A stretch of DNA of 64,000 nucleotides from Gliomastix tumulicola (Eukaryota; Ascomycota; Sordariomycetes; Hypocreales; Bionectriaceae): positions 4,508,330 through 4,572,329 of the forward strand of contig BCHX01000002.1 in NCBI GenBank assembly GCA_001599755.1, in the 5' to 3' direction. A model generated the notes under the pieces. That model was not told where the DNA came from, made no database searches, and was given only the letters and a program-made list of their open reading frames with translations. Of the stretch, positions 11,863-24,400 are shown one piece after another (positions within the stretch are counted from its first letter, which is position 1; each line of letters begins with the position of its first letter). The translations under genes and the position numbers were made by a program.

Positions 11863-13774
11863 TCACTCGCGGGAGACGTCACGACCGAAAGCCTTGGACT
11901 TGAGCCAGTCCACGATGACCAGGATGCGGTTGCGAGCTGTGCGAGTTGTTAGCATTATGTATAGTAACAGAGGCCCGGGTGTGAGAGGACGGGTGACTTA
12001 CTACTGAAGCACATGGACAGGTAGGCACTGCGCCAGAAGAGGTAGGTCATACTACCGCCCGTAGCGAGGTTGCCGTTCCACCAGCTGACATCGGCGACAG
12101 CCTTCTCGCTGCCAATGTAGGCCATGCTACCCTGGTGCGTGTACTTGAAGGGCTTGACGTCCCGGATCTTCTTGAGCTGCCTCTCGAGGGCCTCGATCTC
12201 CCGGGCGGCGTCGGCGGACGAGGTGCCGGGCTGGAGGTTGAGGCTGCTGCTGAGCTCCTGGATGCGGGACTCGTGGGACTCGGTCTTGGCCATGTTGTTG
12301 AAGAGGTGGGCGAGGAAGTTGCCCTCCTGGGAGGCGACCTGGGCGGTAGGGGCGTAGCCGGCAACAGCGCAGTCGCCGACGGCCCAGACGTCGCGGGCGC
12401 CCTGGACGACGAGGTACTCGTTGACGGCGAGGCCGCGGCGGGAGTTCTTCTGGGCGGGGATGCGGTTGATGAGGTCGCGGACAATGGGGCGGATAGCGTT
12501 ACCGGTGGCCCAGACGAGCAGACCGTAGGGGATGATGACCTTCTCCTTGGTGCCGTCGGGACGCATGATCTCGGCCTCGACGGTCTCGCTGGTGACGTTC
12601 TTGACGACGGTCTTGGTCTTGATGTCGATCTTCTCCTCGCGGAGCGTGTTCTCGGTGTAGTCGATGAGCTGCTTGGAGAAGGAGGGCAGGACGTTGGGCA
12701 GGGCCTCGATCAGGGTGACCTTGAACTTGGGGCTAATCTCGGGGACCAGCTTCTTGATGTCCTCCTCGAAGAAGTCCTGAAGCTCGCCGGCGAACTCGAC
12801 GCCGGTGGGGCCACCGCCGACGACGACCATGTGCATGAGGCGGTTGACCTCCTCGTCGCTCTGGTCCTTGAAGGCGGCCGTCTCGACACAGTCCATGATC
12901 TTCTTGCGGATGCGCTGGGCGTCGCCGATCTCCTTGAGGAAGCAGCTGTTCTCCCTCACGCCGGGAATGCCGAAGGTAGCGTTCTCGGCACCGACGCCGA
13001 TGACGAGCATGTCGTAAGGGATCTCGGTCTCGGCAACGGCGCCCTGGATGTCGGAGTTGTCGATGATCTTGACGACCTTGCGCTCGGGGTCAATGCTCGA
13101 GGCCTCAGCTTCGTAGAAGCGGACGGCAGCCTTCTTGTGACGGAGGATGGCGCGGACGGGCTCCATGATGGAGCGGTGCTCGATGGTACCAGTGGTGCAT
13201 GACGGGAGCAGGGGCGTGAAGAGGAAGTAGTTCCGGGGAGAGACGACGACGACGTTGTAGTTTTCGGTATCGAGCTTTTTGAGAAGGGCGATGGAGCCCC
13301 AACCAGTTCCTACTCTGATCGTTAGTCTGCTGAATCCGCGCATGCGCTTGTGTTGCAAGGAGGGTTGCTTGACTCACCGAGGATAACCAGGGTCTTCTTC
13401 TTGGGATCCTGCTCGACCTGCGGCTCAGGATGGCGGTCCTGCCAGATGGTGAAGAAGGTGTAGCCCAGAAGACCGGCAGCAGAGAGATACGTCAGCCTCC
13501 AAGCCCAGCGGAACGTTTTCCGCAGCTTGCCAGGCCCGGCGGCCTTGGGCGCCTCGTCGGCGTACGTCCGCTGGAAGGCGACCCGTCCGGTGTTGCGCAG
13601 CTGGAGGGCGATGCTGGGCCGGGCGGCAGTCGTCCTGAGGGTGGTGCTGGGGGTGGGCGCGCGGGAGGCGGTGGACAGAGCTCTCAGGGTCGCAGAGCTT
13701 CCCTGGAGGGCCTGTCGCGATGCCAGCCTTGAGAAGGACGGCATCGAGGCCATGGCTCGGGTAGAGGAGACCAT
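11863..13774 (-). CDS. alternative (type II) NADH:ubiquinone oxidoreductase, mitochondrial, external type
   Basis: This is a rotenone-insensitive NADH dehydrogenase that oxidises NADH at the inner mitochondrial membrane and reduces ubiquinone without pumping protons. Exons are 13774-13378, 13309-12002 and 11936-11863, giving 592 aa from the first ATG. A second in-frame ATG at 13753 has a better context (GCCATGG) and may be the real start (585 aa). The N-terminus is Ser/Ala/Arg-rich, like a mitochondrial presequence, followed by a hydrophobic segment near residues 105-125. Two dinucleotide-binding folds are visible: ILGTGWGS (about 131-138, split by intron 1) and VVGGGPTGVEF (about 295-305). 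The C-terminus ends FGRDVSRE. No Ca-binding EF-hand insertion is seen. The presequence-plus-anchor layout fits an NDE1-like enzyme facing the intermembrane space; that side assignment is inference. Confidence 0.95.
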
Positions 13775-16562
13775 GGGGGGCGGAGCTCGATTGAGCAGCA
13801 GAAGCTTGTCGGCCAGAAGCTTCAAGTCCAACCGGGAGGGGATTGGTGGGAGAGGGAAAGGGGAGAAGAGGGCAAGGAGGAGCGGGAGTTGTGGTAGGAG
13901 AGATAGGTTATGAAGAAATTATTGCTGTCGCACGGCCGCGGCTCCGGGCGCCCAGCGATAAGAGAGGGAGCGCGCAGGGTAGGTAGCGATACCTCAGCAG
14001 TGGGGCTCTCAGGCGGTGGCAGAGCGGAGTCGAGCCGGCTGTGGAGGTACCTGTACCGACGCGGTCGTCAACGGTCAGCCTCAATTAAAGTCTTCAGCTG
14101 CAGCATCAACGGCTATAACAGCAGCAGCAGTCACTCGCTGGTCTCACGGTGATTCTCTAATTACCTCCGTGAGAATAATATTATCTCTGTGCAATTGAAT
14201 CGCTCTTAGGCAATTTCACACTCAAAGTGCAAGTCCTTCCTTTGCTCCTATCTGCAACACCTGCAGGAATGACGCTCGGGCTCGTCACCGACTCGGTCGC
14301 GCATCCGCAGTCCCCTTTCCCTTTTTCCCTTAATTTTTTTTTAAACCTGCAGCTTAGGTGAGTTCTGCGGCATAAAAATTTTAGCCGCGCTGACGGAATC
14401 GATGTCGATTTTTGGACTTTGCGCAAGTGGAACCGCCAATCTGGAAGCTTGAAGCGCTGCTCGTCAGGGAAACCCGGTAATGATGGGTACAATGTACAGG
14501 GCTCAAGTGATGTGAAGCTTCACGGGAGAGCGTGGTTGTTATATTGTTTCTTTTCTAGGTTGTTGTAGCTGCTGTTGCATTCGGATGATGCCAGCCGGGA
14601 TGACCCGATAGCGTGCAGATGAGTTCCTTGCTTCTGATCATGATGATGCTGATGCCGTGGATAAATCTGGTTAATATATGCGATCCAGGGCGCTGGAGCC
14701 GGCATGTGAAAGCCCACGCGCAGCTTGCACAAGTATTCATTACTGATGAAACTGCGCAAGTACATACATATTACATAGCTGTCCCCTGCTGCACTCACTC
14801 ATCCCTTGTGAAAAAGCACAAGCAATTCCGGGTGCCCGGAGCCTGCGCAACTGCGCAATGGGTGACGGGAGCTCTCAGCGCCATGCAAGCCCTCTGCAGC
14901 TTGAGATGACCACCGCCCGTCCGGCAAGATCCATTGGGCCGGGAACCGGAACCCGGAGACTACTCTTAGTTTTCGCAGCTCTGGCTTCTTGCGTGCCTAT
15001 CAAAACTGCTGGATTTAATGGATTTGCGAACCCCCAGCCTGTCCCCAGGGCGACTAACGGCCGTTCTATTGCTGCGCTTGTTCAAAGCGAGCCATGGAAG
15101 CTGTCGACAGCTGGACTTTCCCCCCCCGAATCCCCTAATTCTGCGGAGCTGCTGCTTTAGGCGAGCAGGCGCTGCAATCCCTTGAGTCCCTTCAATGGCG
15201 AACTCGCCGAACTCCCCGGGCAGCGTCCAGGTGGCCCCGACGCCCGCCGAATTCCCGAATGCCCGGGTGAATTGCGGTGAATTTTGTGAAGTAGCTGGAC
15301 AGAGGACCGGACTTAACTTGGGGCTGGAGAAGAAATCAGCCTGGGATCGGAGGAGAAAACCCGGTCGACCAACCGCGACGCTGCATCGTGGTCGATAGTC
15401 GTCGGGCCAAACTACTCAATCCATGTCCTCGTACGGAGTAGATGCGATTGAATGCGGGAGCGGAATTATTTGGTCTGAACTGCGTCTTCTGTTGCTCGAT
15501 TTATTGGCTGGGATCGGGGGAAAGCCGAGTGGCGACGGCTTGCAATTGAGGCCTCTGATTGCACCGGAGTTTTTGGGCAGAGTCAATTCAGGCTGATGTC
15601 GTGTTGGAGTAGATGTACCTCCGCATATAAACTACGATGCACGGTACATTCGCCTTAGCATTAGCGACGCCCACCCGCTAAGCCCCCTGAAGGCGCTCCC
15701 TGAGACTGCATCTGTAGCAGCCACCGCCTCTGAAACGGGACCAGCGCGCCAAACTCCCATCCTGAGACGCCTCCTGTTCGACGTCTCCCTTGGTCTCTTC
15801 TCCCTCACTGCCGCTAAGCGTCTGATCAGTTCACTGGCCGCTATAATGGCACCTGGCCGGCTCTTGGCCTCTGTTCGCCCCCTGCCGTCGCATGCCAGGG
15901 AAAAGCTTGTCTGCCACACTGCCGAAGCTTGATACCGTCCCGTCTGATGCTGTCTGTCCTTGCTTCTCGATTGACCTCCTCTCTTGTCTCGCTTTCATCC
16001 GAAAGGGCCAAGCGGTTCCAGGATTGACCATGGCGCATCTCACCATTCCCTGGCCTGTCCCGGCCTAGATCTTGCCGCCCGCGTGCGATTGGAAGAGAGA
16101 GAGAGAAGGAAGCACGCCAGCCGCGTCATGGATCATCTGAAGCAGACGACTGGCCCCTTCTGGGCGCTGTATCAGAATCTGGCCCTGCATCTGGGGTAAG
16201 GAGGCGAAGCGTCACACAGAACACAGCGCAGTGCCCCGTATATACATAACATCTGGCCGTCGAGGCCTCCAGGCACTGGGTCCTCTCTCTTTTTCCTTTC
16301 TTCTCCTCTTCACGTTGATCGTCTTTGCATCGTGTCCTTCTTTCCATCCGGTCTTTCGTTTCTGTCTTTGTGTATTCTTCTTTCGGGGGCTGGCCCTTCT
16401 TTCTATTCGTAATACGTATTTTTGGAGGTTTCTAATCTTCTCTTGCTTTGCTATGCCTTGTGGTGGACTGCAGTGACGACGCGAGACGTCTCTTACCACC
16501 GACCTTCGGGACTTCGACAGCTGCCGTGTCGGCCAAGTTATCAGTTCCCTTCACGATTCAGT
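13775..16562. other. 2.8-kb divergent intergenic region
   Basis: This lies between the divergently transcribed NADH dehydrogenase and the membrane-protein gene. There is no recognisable gene. A TATAAA sits at 15626-15631, and CT-rich tracts fill about 16260-16460. An open hydrophobic stretch at 16428-16480, in frame with the downstream gene, could be part of an unrecognised first exon (see findings). The small frames present here have no support. Confidence 0.5.
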
Positions 16563-18352
16563 ATGGCGCCTTCCACGAACGAGATGAGGATGATGGAGGA
16601 CGACGTGTTCCCTTCCTGGACGAGGGGAGACGAGAGCGACGACGACAGCAAGAGGGTTCGCTCCGGCGTCAGGAGGCAGCAGAGGAGGAGACATGGGAAG
16701 AGGCACAACAACAACGAGGAGGGCATCATACGCGCCGAGACGCACCAGATCGACGCCGCGACCGAGTTCAACAGCCCGGAGCCGACTGAGATCCCAGGCG
16801 AGATCCCCGGTGACATCCCCCCTCCTCCTCCGCCTCCTCCACCGCCGCCGCCAGCGACGACGACGACTACGACGACTGAGGCTGCTACGGAGACAAGCTC
16901 GACTACGACTGACGGACTTCCGCCTCCGACGGAGGTGCCCACGGAGACGACGACTGCGACGTCGACCGATGGGACTTCGACAACCACTGAGACTATCCCC
17001 CCACTGGACCAGGTTACCCAGACGGCACCGGTAAGTTCCTGAGGAGGAAGCATGAGCAGGTCTCGATAGGCTAACATGTGTCCAGCCGCCAGAGCCCACT
17101 GCCGACTCCGAGTCCGACTCGTTGTCTGAGTCCGGGGACGGAGAGTCTGACTCAGACCCGAACGAAATCTCCGAAGACGAGGAGGGCGAGGACCCGGCCC
17201 CGGACAACAACGAGGGCATTGTCGGCCAGCCGGACCCCATCACAAGCGGCTCAGACAATACAAGCCTCCCCCTGCCCACGGGCACGGGCACCGAGACGTC
17301 GACGACCATCTCCGCCTCCGCATCCGCGACAGCAACCGAGCCGCCGCCCAGTCTCGATGCCGCGCGCCAGGCCCAGCAGCAGCACCACCGCAACGTCGAG
17401 ACGGCCCTCACCGTTGTCGGCTCAGTCTGTATGTCTCCTCCCCTCAGTCTCTTTCTCTCTCCCCAAGAACAAGACATACTCATGCTGACCCTCTTCAGGT
17501 GGTGTTGTCTTCCTCATCGTCGGCGCCTTCGTCTTCTGGCGCATCATGAAGCGCCGTCGTCGCAACCGAGCCCTTGACGATGGTGCCCACCCACTGCCCC
17601 TCCCCGCGAAGCCCTCCCGCGGCGCGCGCATCCTTGCCAAGGTGCCCATCCTCCGCGACCGTTTCGGCAACGAGGCCTGGGTCGGCATCGTCGACGCGCC
17701 GTACAGCGAGAAGCAGCAGCCACCACAGCAGCGTCGGCCCTCGCACCAGTCGGGCTTCGATATCCTCGGGTACATGCCTGATCAGCCGGCACCCGCGGTG
17801 CTCATGACGAGAGGCAGTAGTCAGCAGCAGCAGCAGCAGCAGCTGGGCAAGGACGACGGGGACTTCTTCGGGCTGACGTATGCCGCGTCTCAGGGGAGCC
17901 CGCCATCGTACTACCAGAGTGTACCCGAGCCACAAGACTACCAGCAGCAGACGATGGCGACGCAGGACTACCAGGGACAGACCATGGCGACACAGCCAAC
18001 CAGAGAATCAGCCTACCAGCCCTCCGAGTCTGGATCCTCCCTCTCCTCGGCCTTCGGCAATGGAACGCACATCCCGCCGACGCCCGTGCAGCCTCTCCAT
18101 CCTCCCCCGGTCCTGCGCCAGGACGACACCGACCTCGCAGGGCCCCCCAACACCCGCAGGGACACGACGTACACGCAGATGAGCGTCGCCTCCTCGGTCC
18201 CGCGCTTCCGGACGATCCATTCGTGGGTGCGGCAGCAGACGAGCCGCATCCCGCAGGTTCCCGAGCCGGAATCACAAGCAAACGGCAACAACAACAACAA
18301 CGATAGACAGCCGGGAGCCGAGGGTGGTGGTGGTGGTGACAGCCGGGTGTAA
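16563..18352 (+). CDS. single-pass membrane protein with Ser/Thr/Pro-rich ectodomain (Mid2-like architecture), unknown function
   Basis: Exons are 16563-17030, 17086-17428 and 17499-18352, giving 554 aa. From the N-terminus there is a charged, Arg-rich segment; a run of about 12 Pro followed by Thr-rich sequence (about residues 83-150); an acidic Ser/Asp/Glu-rich stretch; one transmembrane segment (about 260-290, spanning intron 2, ending VFWRIMKRRRR); then a long polar, Gln-rich cytoplasmic tail. The order Ser/Thr-rich, one membrane span, basic stop-transfer resembles fungal cell-wall stress sensors such as Mid2/Wsc, but no defining domain is seen. From this first in-frame ATG there is no signal peptide. 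A hydrophobic in-frame stretch lies just upstream without an ATG, so the true 5' end may be missing. The 3' end is 223 bases from the convergent thiamine gene. Confidence 0.75.
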
Positions 18353-18575
18353 TAGGGCGAAAGCGCACGAATAGTAAAGTGAAAGAAGAAAACGGCACAG
18401 ACGGGGAACGAAAGATTATTCCGGCTGGGGCCATGGTCCGTATCCTTTTCTCTGAGTAAATAAATATCCCATCTATATATCCTAGCCATATACATACTTT
18501 ACAGGCTGTCAAGATGATGACTCCCCCTTTTTATTTTTATTTTTTCGTCCCTTTCTAAATTCCATGCTGTGTTGT

Positions 18576-20714
18576 CTATTGTGAGGGGAACATTTCCCAG
18601 AAGCCGATTTCCATCTGTCGGAGTGTGAGTGTTTACTTTTCATGCATGAAGCCGGATGAAACCGGATGAAGCCGAATGAAAGGGGACGGCTTACGTTTGT
18701 AGCGTGGATGAAGATCTTGACCAGCTCCTCGATCCGCGAGGGTGATTGAAGCACGGCATATTTCTCAATAAGCTCTGCACACCCGTTAGTCACTCACTGT
18801 ACATATCGGGGGGGGGGGGGGGGGAAGTCCAAGGGAAGAGGGGTGGCGAGGGGGAGAGAAGGATGAAAGACGACATACCTGACCCAAGCCTCACAGCCTC
18901 GGTGTAATCCTCAGCCACGTAGTTCTGGATCCACGCCCAGTACGTGTTCTCCTCCCTCACCGTCGCCTCGTGGTCCCGGAGCATCGACGCCACGGCAAAG
19001 TAGCCTAGCAGACACGGCGCCATGGCGAGCTGTAGGGCGAGATAGTCGCCAGTCTGGCCGACGTCGAGGACGTATCGAGTGTACGCGGTGCATGCTACCA
19101 GAAGTCAGTCACACTGCATTGAAATAAGGGAAAGAAGGAAGAAGAAATGGAGGTGGGGGATGCGTACCTTGGTGTTCTTCTGTGGCGAGGATCTCGGGGA
19201 GAGAGATGTTGAAGGACTGGCAGTAGTTGAGGTGCAGCTGCGTCTCGTGCATGATGTGCGTTACGATCTCGGCGGCCTGATGTATGTTAGTCTCTTGTCA
19301 TGCTATGCATGGAGAGTTATCGGTGAGTTTGGCATGTACCCTTGCGATATCCTTCATGTTGTCCGCCTTGTAGGCTGCCAGTGCGTTGGCTCTCGAGAAG
19401 TGAATCTGTATCACACTTAGTCGCTCTCCAGTCAGTTGGAAGCGATGGCTAGAAAACTCACCAAGTACAGGTAGTCCTGCACAATATACCCCTTGAAAGA
19501 CTCGAGAGGCAGCGTGCCATTCCCCATCGCCATGACGAACGGGTGGTGGACGAACCTCCGCCATGCATCCTTCACATCGGGTCTCTCGAGGAGATACTCG
19601 ATGAAGTAGCCGCTTGAGACAAATGGTCAGCTAAGTTATTGTCAAGCAGCAGCAGCAAGGGGAACCTACGGCGAGAACGGAAGAGAGTAGGTCGAGTGGA
19701 AGTGGTTCAACGGGCCGTGACCACCTCCCAGCTTCGGCGCCGTCCTGATGCCAACTTCAACATAACGACATGCCGACCTCACAGCAGCCGGGATATCCAG
19801 CCCCTTGGCCATCCCAGACGCAATGGCCGCTTCTCAAAAGTCAGCAAACACTACTCTTCTCCTCCAAGAAAAAAAAAGAAAGAAAAAGGATGGACCGTCA
19901 CTCACAGGCAAGCGTGCACCCCGTCCCATGCGTACTCGTGCTATCCTGCCACGGGCTCTCCACCCGCACAACTTCGTCCTCCCCGGGTCCAACCAGCACA
20001 TCCACGACGACCTCGCTGCCCGTCGACGCGAGATCCTTTGCAAACGGCCTGTGCCCGCCCTTGACGAGCACCCAGCGCGGGCCCAGCGCCTGGATCCGTC
20101 TCGCCACGCTCTCCAGATCAGCAACGCTCCGGATCTCGACCTCGTCGCCACCGCCCTGACGGGAGAGGATGAGGTTCGCCTCGGGGATGTTGGGCGTCAG
20201 CAGCGTGACGAGCGGCAGGAGACTCGTGATGAGCGTGTCGATGGCGCCCCGTTCCAGCAGCTCCGCGCCGGAAGTCGACACCATGACGGGGTCGACCACC
20301 ACCGCAGGGATGCTGCTGCTCCCGCGCGTCCTGATGACGTCCGCGAGCATGTCGATCGTGTCCGCGCCGGCGAGCATGCCCGTCTTGACCACGTCCACCC
20401 CGACGTCCTCGATGCAGGCCTCGATCTGCTGGCGGACAAAGGACGACGGGATCGGGTGGACGCCGCGCACGCCGAGCGTGTTCTGGGCCGTGAGGGCCGT
20501 GGTGGCCGTCATGGCGTAGCAGCCGTGCGCGGCGATGGTCTTTTGGTCTGCTTCGAGGCCACTGGGAGGAGGGAGGGCATCGTCAGCCTGGGTCTTTCGT
20601 CTCATAGGCCAGATCGTTGTATACGAGAGGAGGGAGGGAGGGAGGGAGGGATGATTCTTACGCCCCGCCAGAGCTGTCTGAGCCGGCCACAACTAGGACT
20701 CTCCCTGACACCAT
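18576..20714 (-). CDS. THI20: bifunctional HMP/HMP-P kinase and TenA-type thiaminase II (THI20-like)
   Basis: This thiamine-pathway enzyme phosphorylates hydroxymethylpyrimidine twice and salvages degraded thiamine through its TenA domain. There are nine exons: 20714-20662, 20561-19906, 19829-19670, 19612-19462, 19405-19340, 19276-19168, 19094-18879, 18774-18695 and 18614-18576, giving 509 aa. The kinase half (about 1-270) starts with VVAGSDSSGGAG, split by intron 1, and has the HGTGCT anion-hole motif near 228-235. The TenA half (about 285-509) keeps the expected catalytic set: Asp336 and Tyr339 in QDYLYL, Cys426 and Tyr430 in PCLLGY, and a late Glu499 encoded in the 39-nt last exon. No TPP riboswitch signature was seen upstream. 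An intron carries a 17-G run. The organisation matches yeast Thi20/21. Confidence is high for function and good for the short 3' exons. Confidence 0.93.
18808..18824. repeat. poly-G tract, 17 G, in an intron
   Basis: An unbroken G run on the plus strand lies inside the seventh intron (18878-18775) of the THI20-like gene, so the pre-mRNA carries a C17 tract. Confidence 0.85.
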
Positions 20715-21424
20715 CTTGTCTATTCAATGGAACGAAAGACAACAGATACGAAGATTTTGAGGAGTTGACTGAAGAAAGGGCTCTTTGACGTTGGTTGATG
20801 GCGGGGCATTTTTATAGAGTAATTTATCTCATTATCTCACTCAACCCCGCCTTACAAACACTGTACATGTACATTCTCTGCTTGCAACCTCAGGTAACGG
20901 CATCAAGTACCGGAGTACATGCACATGAGAGGCAAGGACTCTCGCATACAACTCTTGGCCTTGCACATATACTCAACTGAGACGCCATTCAGCAGTCAGG
21001 AGCTGGCAGTGATGTCACCGTATATCCGACATCTGAGGCCACTGTCTTCGAGACGAGGCTCCCTCATCTCCTGGACTCTGCGACTCACACCAAAGCTTTC
21101 GAGAACTCCTTAGTGTCTGCGAAAGAGCGTATGAAGCACTAATGTTGGGCATTTTTGAAGCTGTACTCTAGTATCCTGTCCTAGATGGCAAGCAGCTAGC
21201 CCTCGCCCGAGACGAAATCCGTCCAAGCTCCCCCAATGCTTTTCATTTTGCCCTATATCAGAAGCAGAAAAAGGGGACAAGATTGTATAATTCCAAACCG
21301 AAGCCAATCATCCCTCGTTATAGTCCCACATAGGTGAAAAGAGATAGTACAGTACAAAGCCGAGGACACTCGGCCCCCAGTGGCACGAAGAGCAAAACGC
21401 CTGCCTGCCTGCCTGCCTGCTTCT
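20715..21424. other. intergenic: THI20-like promoter and Rictor 3' flank
   Basis: This lies between two minus-strand genes. It should hold the promoter of the thiamine gene (near 20715) and the 3' UTR of the Rictor gene (near 21424). A CCTG microsatellite of about five copies occupies 21399-21420, right at the Rictor stop codon. No TPP-aptamer consensus was recognised and no gene is seen. Confidence 0.6.
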
Positions 21425-24400
21425 TCATCGCCTCAGCCTCAGCGGCTGCGGCGCCATCTCCTTCTTATACTCCATCGGCTCGCTGATGCTCCGCTGTCTC
21501 TCCGTCCTGTCGTCCCCCGAGCTGCTCCCCTCCACCTGTCCGCCTCCGTCCCCTTCTTCTTCTTCCTCATCTTCGTCGTCGTCGTCATCATCGTCGTCAT
21601 CATCGTCATCGCTGCTGCCGCTGCTCTCGGTGTCCTCCTCGTCAAACACAATCTGCCGCATGACCTTCTTGTCAAAGAAGTCAATCACCATCCGGCGCAC
21701 GCCCAGCCGGTAGTGATTCCACTCCATGAGCGCCATGACCTCCTTGAAGAACCGCTTGCTCTGAAACGCCGCCGGCTTGCGCTGCTTCAGCTGCTGGAGC
21801 TCAACAATGGCCTTCTTGTAAAGTACCATATTGCCGAGGTCCACTATGAGCTCTAGAATGCGACGCGTGAGATCCGCCTCGGTGTCGAGAGGTGGTGGAC
21901 TAGACGTATCGAGGACACCGCGGTACGGGATCAGGGCGGGATGGCCCGGACTCGTTTGCTGCGAGTCGAGCAGCTCCAGCTTGGTCGCATTCTCGGCGCG
22001 CCAGGGCACCAGCGAGAACAGCTTGGAGAGGTCTGTAGGAATGCAGAAGCCTAGCGAGTTGCCCAGCGGTGTCGTGTTGGACTCCCACCCATTCTCAGAT
22101 AGGATCTCCAGCCCGTGCGTGGATCGAGAGATGAGGCCGAGGACGAAGAAGGCTGTTCCTCGTAGACTCATGATCAGATGCTCCTCGGCGATCCTGATAA
22201 TGAGCTCGACCACATCGCTGGCCTCGAGGAATGGCGCACCGAGCTCCATCGACCCGACATTTCCCACCGCCCAGAGGCAGCCCTTGACCTTCTTGACTAG
22301 ATCCAGGTCCTCGGACTGCATTCCGTGCGCGCGTATCGTGGCGACAAACTCTTCAAAGTGCCCCTTGTCACTGAGCAGCCTGCAACCTTCCTCTGTGCGT
22401 GTGAGCTCACGATAGAAGTGCGGAGGCACATGGCTGTCGTGGAAGTCGGCCTCTTCCTCCGAGGCGTCGAACAGGCTCATGCGGTTGCTCTGGTCATCAG
22501 GGTTGTCCAGGAATGCCCGGGCGAGACTAGCCTCAATGACACTGACGTACGTGTCATTGCGCCCCAGGAACCAGTCGTCCATCTCGTTGCTGATGTAATC
22601 GAGGCCATCCAAGTAGTGGTAACCACTCGATGTTGACAAGAACCTGAGCAGTAGCGGCCCTCCTATCTCGCCCAGATGGTCGAGGGATGGCCGGCATTCG
22701 ACAATGTATTCCAAATATGTCTTCCTGTTCGAGGCCTTTTCCAGGATCTTCACGGCCGTTGCGCAAACATCAATTTCCGGATCGTACAGCTGCGTCACCA
22801 GCAGCTGGATGGCCCATTTCCAGTCACTGACGCCGCCCTGGCTGTTGCTAGAGGGAATGGGCCGTATGGCGTGCTTCCGCAACGCGTTAGTCGCATGAAT
22901 ACGGATATCCTTGGTCCCTGCAGTCAAGGCCTTAGACAGAAGGACTCGGGGGTGGCCCTGGATGCTGTAGTCGAAGTTCGAGAGCAGCAACTTGATCAGG
23001 TCGGGCCTCTGCTTGAGATCGACTATGTGGTACATCATGTTGAACATCCGCCACCTCTCGAGCAGCTGGAGGCCCTTGGGATCCCCACTAAGGACCCCTA
23101 GCATGGGGAAGTACCCTGCGCACAGCGTGTCTATGAGGCGATCTCTGGAGAACATGGGAAACTGAGCTGTGAGCCCGCTGGTCTGCCAAGGGTTAGTGGT
23201 GGTCTGTCTTAGTTATTGCGGTCTATCCTTACCGGGTCGCATTGGGCCAGGCACTCGGCGATCTGCCTGAGCAGCTTGCTGTCCGCCAGACACCTGACAC
23301 CCTCGGGCGACTGAAGCAGCGAGTGGACCAGTGCACACCCGACCTTGACGTACTTCTGTGTACCGCGCGTACTTTTTATGTCGGCGAACTTGTACTTGAA
23401 GGGCCGGTAGAAGCTCATGATGCGCTTCATGAAGCGTGACGCCTTCATGGCATCCTCCAGACGCTTCCCAATCTGGAGAGGACCGTCGATGATTCGCATA
23501 ATCACATCCCAATCCCATTTAATGTAGTTGGAGTGATTGAGCACGCCGCTGTCGACGAGTAGCTGGCGGAACCCAACATCGTCGTACGCGATGGACGCGC
23601 TCGACTTTGGCTGGTCCTCAAGAGCAGCGAGATCGTTGAGGCTGTTGCTCGAGGGGAGAGCGCCGGGCATGGAGCCCGATGGTGCGCTCCTGTACAGCGT
23701 CCGGCTGACACTGCTGATCTGGTAGACAATGCCTGAGGCAACGAAATGGTCATCCTTCTTGAATTGTGCTGCCGTAGAGAACAGTTCAGGGAGAAGTTGC
23801 AACTCCGCGCTCCATGAAGGCGGGAGGAGACGGCTAGCTAGCTTTAGTACCTCGCCGATCAGAAGCGTTGTCTTGCGCTTGAGCATCGAATCCTCCTCCG
23901 TCTGTGCCATCTTAAGTAGAGATGGCAGCAGCCCGGATTTGATGAGCACGGCGAGAAGAAGAGCTGTATAGTGTTCGATGAAATTCTGCTCGCCACCATC
24001 TTCGTCAAGATACAAAGCAGCCCCCCTATCTTTCGGATTGGACGACTTGAGGTTCTGCACTCTACCGTATGTGGTGAGTCTTCGTCCAGCTAGGAAAGAT
24101 GTTGCCCACGCTGGTGGCTTAATCCGCAACAGGGAGAACAGGAGGTCGAGAATCGTCTCACGGATGGCTGGGTTGGGTAGAACCAAGCTGGAGATGAGTG
24201 ACCGAACTGGGCGGAAGTCATACATGCAGAGAGCCATGAGGCCTGACCACGACTTGAGGGCAGTAGAAATGGCCTTGGAGTTCTGCTTCAGAACCTTGTC
24301 GTGACTAAGGAGGTGGTCCGTGAAAACGGTGAACAACGAGTCGAGCCCGTATCCAGGCTGCATGTACCTGCGTTTTGACGGCGTGTCAAGCAGGTACAGA

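Noticed and set aside
12135..13202. 355-codon plus-strand frame opposite the NADH dehydrogenase, and similar long frames opposite DBP2, uricase, J-protein, Vps22, TYR1 and AsnRS
   Set aside because: They mirror strongly conserved genes with G/C-rich third codon positions, have low-complexity composition (Val/Leu/Asp/Gly or Arg/Ser/Pro) and no motifs, so they are shadows.
13365..13378. TGACTCA near the NADH dehydrogenase intron as a Gcn4-type site
   Set aside because: It is simply the reverse of the GTGAGTCA splice donor.
16128..16195. A 68-nt first exon for the membrane protein
   Set aside because: The ATG and donor exist, but joining to the available acceptors does not reach the membrane-protein frame.
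20715..21424. Possible TPP riboswitch upstream of the thiamine gene
   Set aside because: No CTGAGA or other conserved aptamer blocks were found in the leader or first intron.
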